NCBI RefSeq assembly: GCF_914767665.1
Contig: NC_059505.1
Coordinates: 25,169,506-25,233,505 of the forward strand
Direction of reading: 5' to 3'
DNA: 64,000 bases
Origin: Harmonia axyridis
Lineage: Eukaryota > Arthropoda > Insecta > Coleoptera > Coccinellidae
Below are positions 53,101 to 61,670 of the stretch, one piece after another. Below the pieces are notes generated by a model, which was not told where the DNA came from, did no database searches, and saw only the letters and a program-made list of their open reading frames with translations. Position 1 is the stretch's first letter, and each line of letters opens with the position of its first letter. A program made the position numbers and the translations under genes.

Positions 53101-53490
53101 GCATAAACATTGTGATTGGAAAATACGACATTCCACTTATATTTGTTATTTGATAACTGTTATTTTCATTTTTTGTTAATTGGAAATTGTTATATGCTAT
53201 TTTCTATTAATTGTTATTTATTATTTGATGCTGTGTAAATGCATACTGAGCTTCTAACTGTGAAAACATGTTCACTATTTTCTCTTTGAGCAAAATTTTT
53301 CTAATATGATTATTCATTTTCAGGGCCAGCTGCCTTCTTGATGCTCGCTTCAGGAATCTACGAGCACGGTTCAGGAAAAACTGTTCCACTGAAATACAGT
53401 CATGTGGATATTGCTGCATCCGCAGGAGACTTTCCCCAGCCCGCAACTGGAGCTCCAGTTCTTGCATTGGCAAACTACCATCTTCTGTAA
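20175..53490 (+). CDS. M17 aminopeptidase, copy 2 (W07G4.4 / granny-smith type)
   Basis: Seven coding exons: 20175-20185, 20245-20635, 26271-26621, 28848-29171, 42001-42100, 51788-51982 and 53324-53490 (512 residues). The lengths of exons 2 to 6 equal those of copy 1 and every splice phase is the same. Exon 3 has ACDIGDADPERMAPPKVEEY. Exon 4 has VGKGVTYDTGG with Lys263, Asp268, Asp286, Asp346 and Glu348 as metal ligands, and Lys275 and Arg350 (NTDAEGR) as catalytic residues. Exon 5 gives TVATLTGH, exon 6 MDNGPA, exon 7 the C-terminal KYSHVDIAAS. A cytosolic zinc exopeptidase is expected. Exon 1 is only 11 bases (MDK plus two bases), chosen because ATG, frame and the GTAAAT donor fit. Exon 4 proteins of the two copies agree at about 79 of 108 positions. 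Introns 2, 4 and 5 are 5.6, 12.8 and 9.7 kb and full of repeats. Nothing suggests it is broken. Confidence 0.9.
20636..23450. other. First part of intron 2, nothing recognised
   Basis: AT-rich intronic DNA of the second aminopeptidase gene. No coding sequence or sharp repeat ends found. Confidence 0.4.
23452..23690 (-). pseudogene. Non-LTR retrotransposon reverse-transcriptase fragment
   Basis: The minus-strand frame reads KIIKIVLIPSITYAGVAWYN and then SRTAVGAPWLQ. It resembles the thumb region after the reverse transcriptase of jockey/I-type elements, where an I-P-x-x-T-Y-x-x-x-x-W-Y motif is followed by R-x-x-x-G-A-P-W. Short, isolated, and antisense to the host gene's intron 2. Confidence 0.6.
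24727..25201 (+). mobile_element. hAT-like MITE, copy B (475 bases)
   Basis: Ends CTCAGAGTAATAAACATAG and (complement) CATAGAGTAATAAATATAG. Flanks GTGACGGC (24719-24726) and GTTGCGGC (25202-25209) agree at 6 of 8 positions. Shorter than copy A by internal deletion. Lies in intron 2 of the second aminopeptidase gene. Confidence 0.7.
25367..25585 (+). repeat. CAGGGTG-ended dispersed repeat, copy 2
   Basis: Inverted partner of 16914-17131, starting CAGGGTGGGTAAATAAGC directly after TA. The element may extend to about 26200, where a hairpin (CCTGAAGGTCGC near 25977 and GCTTCAGG) lies, but the other end was not found. Confidence 0.55.
26680..27034. mobile_element. MITE with inverted ends (355 bases)
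   Basis: The left end GGGCGGGTATTCTAAAGATA matches the complement of the right end, GGGCGAGTATTCTATAGATA. Similarity continues inward through GATTTAATTCGGTTGG. The middle holds a further hairpin, GTTGACTCTCGGTTGA... / ...CGACAGTCAAC. In intron 3 of the second aminopeptidase gene. Confidence 0.65.
27519..28032. mobile_element. Nonautonomous DNA transposon, TTA-flanked (514 bases)
   Basis: The left end GGGGTTGTCCATTAATCACG and the right end CGTGATTAATGGACAACCCC are perfect complements. Both are flanked by TTA (27516-27518 and 28033-28035); a 3-base TTA duplication is usual for PIF/Harbinger elements. Inside lie unusual C-rich tracts (near 27566, 27605, 27950 and 27995) in both halves on the same strand. 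No coding sequence. In intron 3 of the second aminopeptidase gene. Confidence 0.7.
29271..31211. mobile_element. Foldback element, TA-flanked (1,941 bases)
   Basis: The first ~130 bases (from CAGGGTGAGTCTTTGACTTG) are repeated inverted at the right end (CAAGTCAAAGACTCACCCTG). Further paired text includes the TTTTTCTGATTCGGCC / GGCCGAATCAGAAAAA region. TA flanks both sides. The 1.7-kb interior has no recognisable gene. In intron 4 of the second aminopeptidase gene. Confidence 0.65.
31214..32777. mobile_element. Second foldback element abutting the first (1,564 bases)
   Basis: The left end CAGTGTAGAAAAGCCAAATG pairs with the right end (complement CAGTGTGGAGAAGCCAAACG). Arms of about 165 bases share CATTCTTCTTCGTAAAA and CTTTCGAAAGACAGGTACA. 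TA flanks both ends. The left TA (31212-31213) is also the right flank of the preceding element. A small MITE is nested inside. Confidence 0.65.
31609..31822. mobile_element. Nested MITE (214 bases)
   Basis: ATAGTATATCCAAAGTCACT at the left end and its exact complement ending at 31822 form terminal inverted repeats of 22 bases. Lies inside the foldback element at 31214-32777. Confidence 0.65.
33451..34266. mobile_element. Foldback element with ~300-base arms (816 bases)
   Basis: The ends CCGGGTTTTTCACCATAATT and (complement) CTGGGTTTTTCACCATAATT are flanked by TA. The arms stay paired through GACTAGCTCTTTTTCCCCTG, AACATATGTTTGGTCTATC and GTTGGCAACGATAT, leaving a loop of about 130 bases. The right arm has an extra ~75 bases near 33945-34020. 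In intron 4 of the second aminopeptidase gene. Confidence 0.7.
34267..36255. other. Intron 4 spacer, nothing recognised
   Basis: AT-rich intronic DNA. No coding sequence or repeat ends found. Confidence 0.35.
36256..36640 (+). pseudogene. Non-LTR retrotransposon ORF2 C-terminal fragment
   Basis: Across two frames the translation follows the post-reverse-transcriptase region of an insect LINE family. It reads FSVTRRFLTTDQ, then LLVDKHQKTAIFIEVAI, then TNMLQTAVEQIKKI, a frame change near 36485, and ISTTGIIPKTL at 36521-36556. The order (I-x-V-D-K ... A-x-x-I-E-V-A-I ... V-I-S-T-T-G-x-I-P-K) is what I recall for this group. Broken by a stop and a frameshift. In intron 4 of the second aminopeptidase gene. 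Confidence 0.55.
38624..39711 (+). pseudogene. Mariner transposase pseudogene (SETMAR-like subfamily)
   Basis: Frameshifted translation runs through the transposase. It starts MKNKEFRVLILLLEGKKK at 38625. The paired helix-turn-helix part includes WYAKFKRGEMSTEDGDRS and EIARIVKISSDRVHHIIHE. The catalytic domain gives YVIMDETWLHHSTPES (first Asp), then VFWDAQCIIFIDYLQK, LFHQDSTPCHKS (second Asp) and HPPFSPDLAPSDFFL (third Asp). At least four frameshifts or stops (near 38700, 38960, 39275 and 39330) make it dead. The 3' end with GGACTTTTCAATTGGCC near 39690 looks like the terminal repeat; no matching 5' end is seen. In intron 4 of the second aminopeptidase gene. Confidence 0.85.
40627..41344. 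mobile_element. Foldback element, TA-flanked (718 bases)
   Basis: The left end CAGGGTGTATCATGAGTA pairs with the right end (complement CAGGATGTATTATAAGTA), both next to TA. A second paired block lies inside: 40812-40900 (CTGGCTACTACCAAAGGCGT) with 41060-41150 (complement CTGGCTACCACCAGAGGCGT), both continuing to GGCGGAATTGC. In intron 4 of the second aminopeptidase gene. Confidence 0.6.
41366..41660 (-). pseudogene. Internally deleted mariner transposase
   Basis: The minus-strand frame joins a mariner N-terminus (MDKNDFRVCMNTSFFMGKI) to the far C-terminus (FGSNEEVIAVVEAYFGRKDE, then SFHRKG) with the catalytic middle missing. Equivalent segments occur at both ends of the copy at 38624-39711. 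Internal deletion of this kind is common in mariner and leaves a nonautonomous copy. Ends within 350 bases of exon 5 of the second aminopeptidase gene. Confidence 0.6.
42101..47881. other. First part of intron 5, mostly featureless
   Basis: AT-rich intronic DNA. One segment, 42545-42860, is clearly richer in G and C. It holds a short frame starting MGDIYKVLRPQLELLEPLRC, and overlapping frames on the other strand, none of which I recognise. Trinucleotide runs of ATA/AAT lie at about 45768. Confidence 0.35.
47882..48464. mobile_element. hAT-like nonautonomous element (583 bases)
   Basis: The left end CAGGGCCGGCG and the right end CACCGGCCCTG are complementary apart from one position. Flanks TAGATAAC (47874-47881) and CAGATAAC (48465-48472) agree at 7 of 8 bases. 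CAGGG-type ends with 8-base duplications are characteristic of hAT elements. No transposase inside. In intron 5 of the second aminopeptidase gene. Confidence 0.75.
48473..50295. other. Intron 5 spacer, nothing recognised
   Basis: AT-rich intronic DNA. No coding sequence or repeat ends found. Confidence 0.35.
50296..50905 (-). pseudogene. RTE/CR1-like retrotransposon 3' fragment
   Basis: Minus-strand translation in several frames follows the end of a LINE reverse transcriptase. It reads AVYDQGVEQVM then FKYLGR, LRDIIWRNEYMSTRSKIRIY, KTSVMTR, TTEMRTLRSIAGYMLLDHKM, SEDIRVICDIQDFVKWSRNR and RKEWRDHVNRISDDRLAKKA. The order and motifs are those of insect LINE copies I know. Stops and frameshifts separate the pieces. 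In intron 5 of the second aminopeptidase gene, opposite strand. Confidence 0.7.
51215..51625 (+). repeat. 411-base dispersed repeat with palindrome, copy 2
   Basis: Near-identical partner of 19373-19783, same orientation. Palindrome centre GCCACGAAGTGGC at 51283-51295. Ends 162 bases before exon 6 of the second aminopeptidase gene. The high identity means a recent copying event. Confidence 0.65.
52365..52939 (+). mobile_element. hAT-like MITE, copy C (575 bases)
   Basis: The interior matches copies A and B over most of its length (for example CCCCAACATGAACTATCAAA, ATATCACAATCCGACAACGT). The right end is intact (GTTCATTACTCTATG). The left end is decayed (CAGTTATGAACGTAGATA) and no target duplication is recognisable. 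Lies in intron 6 of the second aminopeptidase gene, the same intron that holds copy A in the first gene. Confidence 0.65.
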
Positions 53491-55470
53491 AACAAACGGC
53501 CAAGTTACTTATTATATTTTAGGAAACGTGTCGATACTTTTATTCTTATCTATTTTTATATAATAATTATTTACAATTGGTAATTCATTATTTTAGCATT
53601 ATATTTCTGAAGAAAACATGTTTTTTTTATTCGAGGGAATACATTTTCCTATCAAAAATACTGTTAAAGTATGTGGATTGCCTGATCTGCCCAAAATTCC
53701 GAATACAATAGAAAGTAGAAATCGAAAAAAGCCTGATCAGATGGCATTTGTCAGCTTAATTTATTCAGCAAAATAAGAAAAATTATATTTGTTGAAATTA
53801 GATTTATTGAAAAACTGAATCCAGTCGTTCTGAAATTCAAAAATTTTCTGAATGTTCTGAAATTCTTTGGTATTTCTCATCAAAGCATGAGCCGAAGGTT
53901 GATCCACAGGCTTTTGTCCATCTAAGATCGCAAAGAAACAATTCGACAGTTCCATTATTACTAGTTTCGAATTAATTATACTTACCATAAAATTGTTCTG
54001 TTCAATCGCCTGCTAGATTCTTTGAGTCATAAGGTCATTTATTTATAGATGCATAAAATACTATACGGCTATTGAAAATCTGAATGTTATTGGTTCTTTA
54101 GAATGGGATGAATAAGGAAGTGCTAAAGAAAATCCTGTCTACTGCGTTGCAGCATGCATTCAATCAGAGATCAATGTCACATTTTAATAAACTATCTAGA
54201 GATAAACTACTTCATTATTACGTTGTGAAATCTAGTGTGAAGCAACGAAGAGGTTCAAGGTTGAATATGTGCATATGATTTGGACTCAGCAACTTTTTGT
54301 CATTTCGGCGGACTGTGTCTAGATTCGACTAATTTTACTAGAAGCCGTAATTATCAAATTTTCTTCGAAAGCGAAAAAAAAATTTCTAAAGAAATTTTAT
54401 TAAGACTCCTACTTGGTTGACTTTCAAGATCAAATACAACCTTCACTTTTGGATCTAGCATAGATCTTGTTACAAAGACAATCAAGCAGTTCATTTGCCG
54501 ATCAAAGTTTAGTAAAATATCTGTCAACATTGTTTTCAGATATTTTGTTTCAAGGAACTGGTGGCGAATTTCAACTTATTGCCTAGTGGATGTTCAGATG
54601 TGTAGAAACACTAGGCACTTGGATCAGCCATTTGAATTTAAAGGAAATTTCTGGTAATTCACTTGATTTCCGCAACGTTTCCTATGGCGCTATATCAAGT
54701 TCTCCTCGTTTTCATGGAAAAATTACCATTCCATTATAGAACTTTTTCTATGAAGAGAAGTCGAAGTTCTCGTTGTTATTTCCGTGGGAATGTTACACCT
54801 TTCAAGGGGGTAGAAACAATGAAAGAGAGGCTTTCCACTGAAAAAAGGGATGTTATTGTTTTTATTCAATAAAATATGTTATAGATATGAAAGAAATATC
54901 CCTCTGTAAGAGACAGAAGAGTGAGAACAACCCGTTACAAAAATGGACAGGTCTTATAGTTATTGATTTGAATTTTTTTTATGGGCGACGTTTGTGTCTT
55001 TTGAAATACTCTCAAACAACCAAAACGAAGCAAAAATGAAGATATCATTTTTCTTGTTTTCAAATCAATTAGATATGAATAAAAATTATGTAAATCTGAA
55101 TATGGTGCACTGAAGGGAGATATCAAGACTCTGGACTTCGATGTCATCAGTATGTATAACTTCGAATTGGAAGAAATTCCCACGATGATGAAAACTAAAT
55201 TTTTTAATTCATTTAGAAATATTTTGATTATTGGTTGGCGTGAGTGTATAGAAGAGAAAGCCGATGATAAGTTGACAATATTTCTTTGCTTAGTAAATGA
55301 TAACATTAATAATATTGATGTGTTTTCGAATTTAATTCTTTCAATTCACCAAAAGTAGTTTAGGGAAAGAATAAATTAACATTGATATCTATTCTGCGTT
55401 GATTTTATTTTTATCTTTGTGGATATCCTATGTGACTATTGAATCATATCAAATATGATTCAAGTCAATT
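53491..55470. other. Region 3' of the aminopeptidase genes, no gene seen
   Basis: AT-rich DNA with no convincing coding sequence. No canonical AATAAA lies close after the stop at 53490, so the 3' end of the gene cannot be placed. Confidence 0.4.
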
Positions 55471-55472
55471 AA

Positions 55473-55735
55473 TAAGTCCCGGGATTGGAGCACAGATGGC
55501 GCAATGTCGGTGGCTATACCTGCACTTTTATCATCTTGTTAGTACCAAGCGTCAAACAAGCATCGTTTGAAATATAGAATTAAGTCTGATCGTTATATTT
55601 AAGATTAGGTGACGCTACATTTGTTGTTTTTTGAAAAATGGATAATAACGAATTTAGTAACAAAAGTTTGGCACAAATCGTTCAAATTCATGGTCAAATT
55701 CAACGATGCACTTCCAACTGCTTGAAAATCCAAAT
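55473..55735 (+). mobile_element. Possible 5' end of a mariner element
   Basis: TTAATAAGTCCCGGGATTGG followed by ACAGATGGCGC and, 150 bases on, a short frame starting MDNNEFSNKSLAQIVQIHGQ. This resembles the terminal repeat and leader of mariner elements. The rest of the element is missing. Confidence 0.35.
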
Positions 55736-55789
55736 TAATATAAAGATAATAGCTGGTTAAGCATCACAAAAAAGTAGGACTCCGGAAAC

Positions 55790-55903
55790 AATCTCGAAAA
55801 CAAAGCGTTTGTGGGCTCATGTTCATACGCCATTTTATTTTCAAAATTATCCAAGGAATCTCTCATTTTCCTTCGTAACTCCATTTCAGGAATACCCAGT
55901 ATA
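55790..55903 (+). repeat. 114-base direct repeat, copy 1
   Basis: Recurs at 63638-63750 in the same orientation. Shared text includes AATCTCGAAAACAAAGCGTT and CAAGGAATCTCTCATTTTCC. The last bases, AATACCCAGTATA and AACGCCGTGTATA, suggest a transposon terminus next to TA. Confidence 0.55.
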
Positions 55904-58529
55904 AGATAAAAACAATCGAATTGGTAATAAAAAAAATATATCGAGTAATTTGGTTCAAACTTCGTTATCAAACCTCTTTTTCGTACATTATAGATATGAG
56001 TAAACAATGTCCTCAAACATTTTTTTTTCGATTATATATTCGTTGTGTCGATGGCTGAGAAAGCCAAGCACATGTAAAGGATAAAAAAACCACCATTTAT
56101 TTTCCTAGAAGATCCTATATAATGAACTACTCCTTTGCATCAAAACGACAGAGCAGTTTTATGGGAGTGCGTGCAATAGGAATTGATGCGGAAATCAATT
56201 GGAATACCGTCAACATCCTTAAAAACCAAAAATGCAGATTCATTGAAAAGTCAATAGTGAGTAGACACACCAATATTTCTAAACATCTGTCTTACAATAG
56301 GTAAGGGTGTACTTTACACCAAAACAAATAATGAAATTGGATATTACCAAAGTAATAGATCGACACATATGCAGGTAATTCAGACTAGAAACACAGCATC
56401 CAATCAATCACTTAACTCAGTGAACAACGTCATAAATTAACCCTAAATACTAGAGTTATTTCATTACGTATTTACAGTCTTGACATGAAATCACTGAAAT
56501 CTGATAACTCTTTGGTTTTGTCTTGTCATATGTTGTCAAAGCCATACAAGAACAACTACCTATTCATTTGCAACCTTGACCAACTTTGAACCCACAGAAG
56601 CTGGTTTTTAACAAGATCAATCCTCAGATTGATCCATTATTTCAATGAATATAAAATATTCAGTATTGATAGATCACCATCAGAGAGCAAATTCTATATT
56701 GAGTTGATCATCTTTCTAAGGTAGGTAAATAGCTGAATAGGGACAAATTAACTATATTTTTTTTTCTCGAATCATCAACTTTTTTGTAATTTTTATTATT
56801 ATAATTTGTTTTTCTCTCAGATTTTTACTCAATATTGCTACTTTTCTTGATCGATTAGAATTGAAAGGGAAAATTGTACTTTTGACTATAATTTTTTCTT
56901 ACTACCTAACTGCCAAATACAAACAATTCACAAAATTTTACTTTGAGCACATAGAGGAAGTAATGAGGGGACGTGTACTTTTTCTTTGATTGAATTTGAA
57001 CAATGAGCTAACATATTATTTTTGCCAGTTCAAAATCCAAGTATATATACCTAGTCTTCGAAAATGAAGCTCCAGAAATAGGTACCTACTACACTCATAA
57101 TGAAATTCCTTATTTTCCTTAATTTGTTTTGCATCCAATCCAATACAAAATTTATTTTTACCTTATGCAGTACTTGACATCATCATTTTAAATTTTTATT
57201 ATGACAGAGATTTCATAAATTCTCCTTGTAATAATGTTTTAATAAGGAACTGCAGAGTAGTTGATCTGGAACTGGAAGAAGCAAGGTACTTGCAAAATAC
57301 TTATAACAATATAAAAATTATGAAAAACTAGTTTTACCTCTCACCACCATGGACGGGATAATGAAACTCAAATATGTTGATTACATAATAGTTGAATTTT
57401 TGTATAATATAATGACTTAAACAAGTTGATATTGCAAAATATTTGCGAGAGAAGCCCTTCAAGAGAAGTATTATACATTCGAAGCAGAAGGTGAAGGATA
57501 TTTGAAGGTTATGTAAAAGATCACTTCTGTGATTTGAAATGCAATAATGACATAATACTCACCAGCTGGTTGGCTGTATTAAAACAATCTCAGATATTCG
57601 ATTAATGCATTTTTCAAACAAATCACGATAAATAATAATAAGCTTACATCTAATAAACTATAGGTATAGGTACGTGTGGGTAGATAGGAATATAATTTTG
57701 AATATGTCGACTAAAGTTCTTAATTTCAATATAATTTTGATTACCCACTAATATTAGCTGCAATTTTTTTTTCGTGAAAAAGGTGAAAAAAACATATTTT
57801 ATTTCATAAAATCAAATTTTGCTCTATTTTTCCCTAAATATCCAGCATTCAAGTAGAAATAGGTTAATGTGAAAATTTTCATATAATCTCTTATAAGTAG
57901 GTACCTACCAAACATGTAGGTATGATACCTGTACAATATACAAACCACAAATGAACTATACAACATATCTAATTTAGAACATTGTTTTTTTTAAAACTCA
58001 TTTTAATTTACTAATTCATCCTTCTAGATCTAAGTTCAAGAATTTTATTTTTCAATCCATATCTCCTTATGATTTTAAATACTTAAATGTCTGAAAATCG
58101 TAAAATTTATCGTTAGAACATGAACTTCATGAATCGTTCACTTGGCATTATAAAATCCTTAAAAAAAACTCTAAATGTTGACAATTCTTCTTCAAGAACT
58201 TTTCACAAGTCTAGTTCAATGTTTTGAGTCCAAGGTTTCAAAATCATGACATTATTTCTACTTTTGAGAGTAGTTACATATTATAATATATCGTATAAGG
58301 ATTATTAACAAACACCATGGTTCATTTCCTCAATCGATTAAAACTCTATGTTAATAGAACATTGACACGATGTAGGTTACACATACATAACATACTTTGT
58401 TGGACAAGGAAAGCAATAAACAGGGTGCACGCGGAAGACATCGACTCAGGTCCGGTAATGCTTTCTGCGTATGGTAGATAATTTCTGAAATTCAAAGCTA
58501 TGTTATCTTCTAAGGGTCGGTTTTTCAGG
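55904..58529. other. Intergenic, no gene seen
   Basis: AT-rich DNA with repeated short strings of the type TAGGTACCTAC. No coding sequence recognised. Confidence 0.35.
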
Positions 58530-59330
58530 TTTGAAGGCTTGAAATCACTTTCCAAATAGTATTAAAATAATAATATATTATATAATAATTAGTATTAATA
58601 ATAATATTATTAAACTTGTATCGGAACAATAAAATATATAAAATTCAAGTGGTGTTTTTTATTCATTCGGAATTAATCACAAATAATTCTAGAAAACCCA
58701 CTATATTATATAATAATTAGTATAAATAATGATATTAAACTTGTATCGGCAAGATAAAATATATAAAATTCCAGTATTGTGTTTTATTCATTAGGAATTA
58801 ATCACAAATAATTCTAACATACCTACCCACTTCTTTGAAAGTTTTCAAACTACATTTCAACATTTTTATCTCGTTGAATACACGGTGAGTCTAAGGGTAG
58901 CTCTATTTACCATAGGGTCGGTTTTTTTCACAGTCGAATAATTGAATTTAGTCCTACAGTGCAGGTTTTATCTACGAATAAAACCTGCGCTGTAGAAATA
59001 AATTACTTTATATATATATGAAAAACCGACCCTATGGTGAATAGAGCTACCCTTAGACTCACCTTGTATTCAACTTACGAGATAAAAATGTTGAAGTGTA
59101 GTTTGAAAACTTTCAAAGAAGTGGGTAGGAATGCTAGAATTATTTGTGATTAATTCCTAATGAATAAAACACAATACTGGAATTTTATATATTTTATCTT
59201 GCCGATACAAGTTTAATATTATTATATATACTAATTATTATATAATATATAATTATTATATAATTAATACTAATTATTTGAATACCTACTATTTGAAAAG
59301 TGAATTTAAGCCTTAAGTCAAAATCCATAT
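58530..59330. repeat. Large palindrome of ~800 bases
   Basis: Near-symmetric inverted repeat centred at about 58974-58975 (GCAGGTTTTA TCTACGAA TAAAACCTGC). The arms pair almost perfectly for about 280 bases, including AGGGTAGCTCTATT, GTTTTCAAACTACA, AATTAATCACAAATAATTCT and AAACTTGTATCGG. The outer parts (AAATCACTTTCCAAATAGTA and its counterpart near 59300) also pair. The left arm holds a tandem duplication of about 128 bases (58577-58704 and 58705-58830) that the right arm lacks. A foldback element is likely. Confidence 0.7.
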
Positions 59331-59387
59331 ATTGATCAGTAGTAATCTATAGTACCTAATCAATCCTTACATCAAATTTCATCTTCA

Positions 59388-59470
59388 TTAAATAAATAAG
59401 AAAATATTGGGAATATTGGACATATTGGACAATTGTGTCCAATATTCCCAATATTTTCTTATTTATTAAA
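59388..59470. repeat. Perfect hairpin, ~33-base arms
   Basis: TAAGAAAATATTGGGAATAT at the left pairs exactly with ATATTCCCAATATTTTCTTA at the right, with a 15-base loop around ACAATTGT. The arms extend to TTAATAAATAA-like outer parts. Confidence 0.7.
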
Positions 59471-61600
59471 TAACAATGGATGATAACCAAGTAATAATTT
59501 CATCTTTTTTTTCATTTACATTTTTTCATTCAGATAACCCAAGACAGTCAATCAGAATTTTTTAAATTCATTATTAGATTTGTAAAGAGTTGCTTTATGA
59601 TGCAGCGTGTACGAATTTTTAACATTATGAATTTCATCATCGATCCAATCATTGATTTATTGAGTTATTCTGTTAAAATATGGAGATAATTAGGTGAAAT
59701 ATGTTGTGATGAGAGTAGCGTACCTACTGTTAAAGTTGTTCTACAGATTTAATGCCATCAGATCTGATAAATTGAAAATTGAACGAGCAAATGTCATTTC
59801 AACTAAGTGAAACAATTACAGTTCTAACAGATTCTTGAGTTATATCATTTTACACATTCTAGAGAACACAAGTAATCACTAAAATCCCTTACTTTAGTTT
59901 GAATATTTCTAATTGGTTCTCACCCCCAAAAATTAAACAGGCCAAATTTCATAGTTTTACTTTTACCACATTTTTGGAAATCACCATTTCTGTGACTCTC
60001 GAAATCTGTCAGGCCGTCTCTGTGATTTCGACGAGGAGTGCAATGGTGTCCATACCCGGTATTGTCTGGCCACAATGGCCAGGTTAAATACGTGTCTCAC
60101 ATGATGCATTATCACTTAAGTCAGCTCCACCTATTTTCAGCCTATCTATGTGACTGCCATGTCCTTAGATTATGTTTCTATTGTGCCTTTTGCGCTGCAT
60201 AATAATGTTGTTCTTGCATCCCCACCTCAACTCAGTAGAACTTCAGAGAAAAGTAAAAGTGCTTGTTAGGTCTTAAAAGAAAGTGGATGCGCTCTATTCA
60301 CGATACACTTTTCTTTGCTTTGGAGATGTGTGATGTTGTTAATCTTAAAATCAGGAATGGATTAATGAAGGAAGTGATGATATTAACAATTTTTTTTTAT
60401 TCTGGATTTCACCTGTCAATAGACACTTAGATAGTCATTAATGATAAATGACGACGAGACCTAAGTGTCGAAATTAAGTGACCTTTACTTTCAAGGTCAT
60501 GTTTTTCTTTCCAAAATCAGCTCTTTTGGAGAACCAACTAATAAGAACTACATTTTGAAGTCTTCCTCAGGGTTTTCCTCAATTCGTTCAAATTTTGAAA
60601 ATGATAGCTGCTTGCAAGTTTTAGAATTCCTGACAACGAAGCCAAACAATGAGAAAATAGCCCTGATCAAAACTTTCCCAAAAAAGTTGTTTTTTCAAAA
60701 AAACCTAGAAACCTGTTGAAAGCCACTTAATAGTAATTAATATTTGTACAAAATTCCAATTGATTTTGCAATTTATTGGCAAAAATAGTTCTGCAAATTT
60801 ATTAATCTTCATTACCTAGAATGTTTTAAAATTGTGTAAAAATTAAGCTATTTTTAACAAAAAATGAGAAGCCCGCTCCTTTTGAAAAAATGGTAGATAC
60901 CTCATGAAGAATAGATATGGATCTCCTTTAAATAGTTTTTGAGCGTTCTTTCCCCGAACAGATCGCTCCATATCATCTCGTCACAATGGGGACTAATATT
61001 TCAGTGACAAAAATCAGATCAAGTTGGAATTTTTCCTGTGGGTGAATTATAGTCATTTTAAACTTTAAGCATAATTTCATGTAGATCACATAACCAAAAC
61101 AGTACAAAATTCGAAGAGAAAATCGAAAAAATAGTTCTATAACAACTTATCTGACTTTCAAATTAACCACATTTATTTAATACTTGTGAAGAGTAGATTG
61201 TAAATTTCAATGAAGGATATAAAAAAAAACTTATCCGACTAAGTAGAAAATCATTTTTTAGGTATATGTGAAATAATCAAATGAATTTTGTTTATGATCT
61301 TCTCATAAACACCCTGTACATTTTTAGTACAAACTGCAAAGTCTCATAATACTACGTATTTGCAGAATCTAAAATGAAAAAGGTTTTTTCGAAAAATATT
61401 TTTTCTGCATAAATATTCAAATATTTTGTCGTCACCATTTTTTTCATAAGAATCCCATTAACTTATGATTCGTTGATTTTTTGCCAAGGTATGGCATATT
61501 GCTGGAATTGTCATCAAAGAAGCTATCTAATGATGCAATATTATACTGGGTGTGCCATTCGAAACGAGAAAGTATTAGTTTTTTTGTACAACCAGAAGTT
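59471..61600. other. Intergenic, no gene seen
   Basis: AT-rich DNA without recognisable coding sequence. A small hairpin GACACTTAG / CTAAGTGTC lies at 60422-60467. Confidence 0.35.
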
Positions 61601-61605
61601 GTAGG

Positions 61606-61670
61606 GATAATAATAATAATAATACACTTTATTGGCAGAATATACTATTTACAATATCTCGAAATATTTT
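61606..61670 (+). repeat. Short dispersed repeat with AAT-run, copy 1
   Basis: A run of AAT followed by ACTTTATTGGCAGAATATAC and TATTTACAA. A related copy is at 63842-63900 (CTTTATTAGCAAAATATACT). Similar AAT-runs followed by GTTTATT occur near 15815 and 45768. Possibly ends of one retroposon or MITE family. Confidence 0.45.

Noticed and set aside
53207..53503. 98-codon minus-strand frame
   Set aside because: It lies antisense over exon 7 of the second aminopeptidase gene and is a shadow of that exon.
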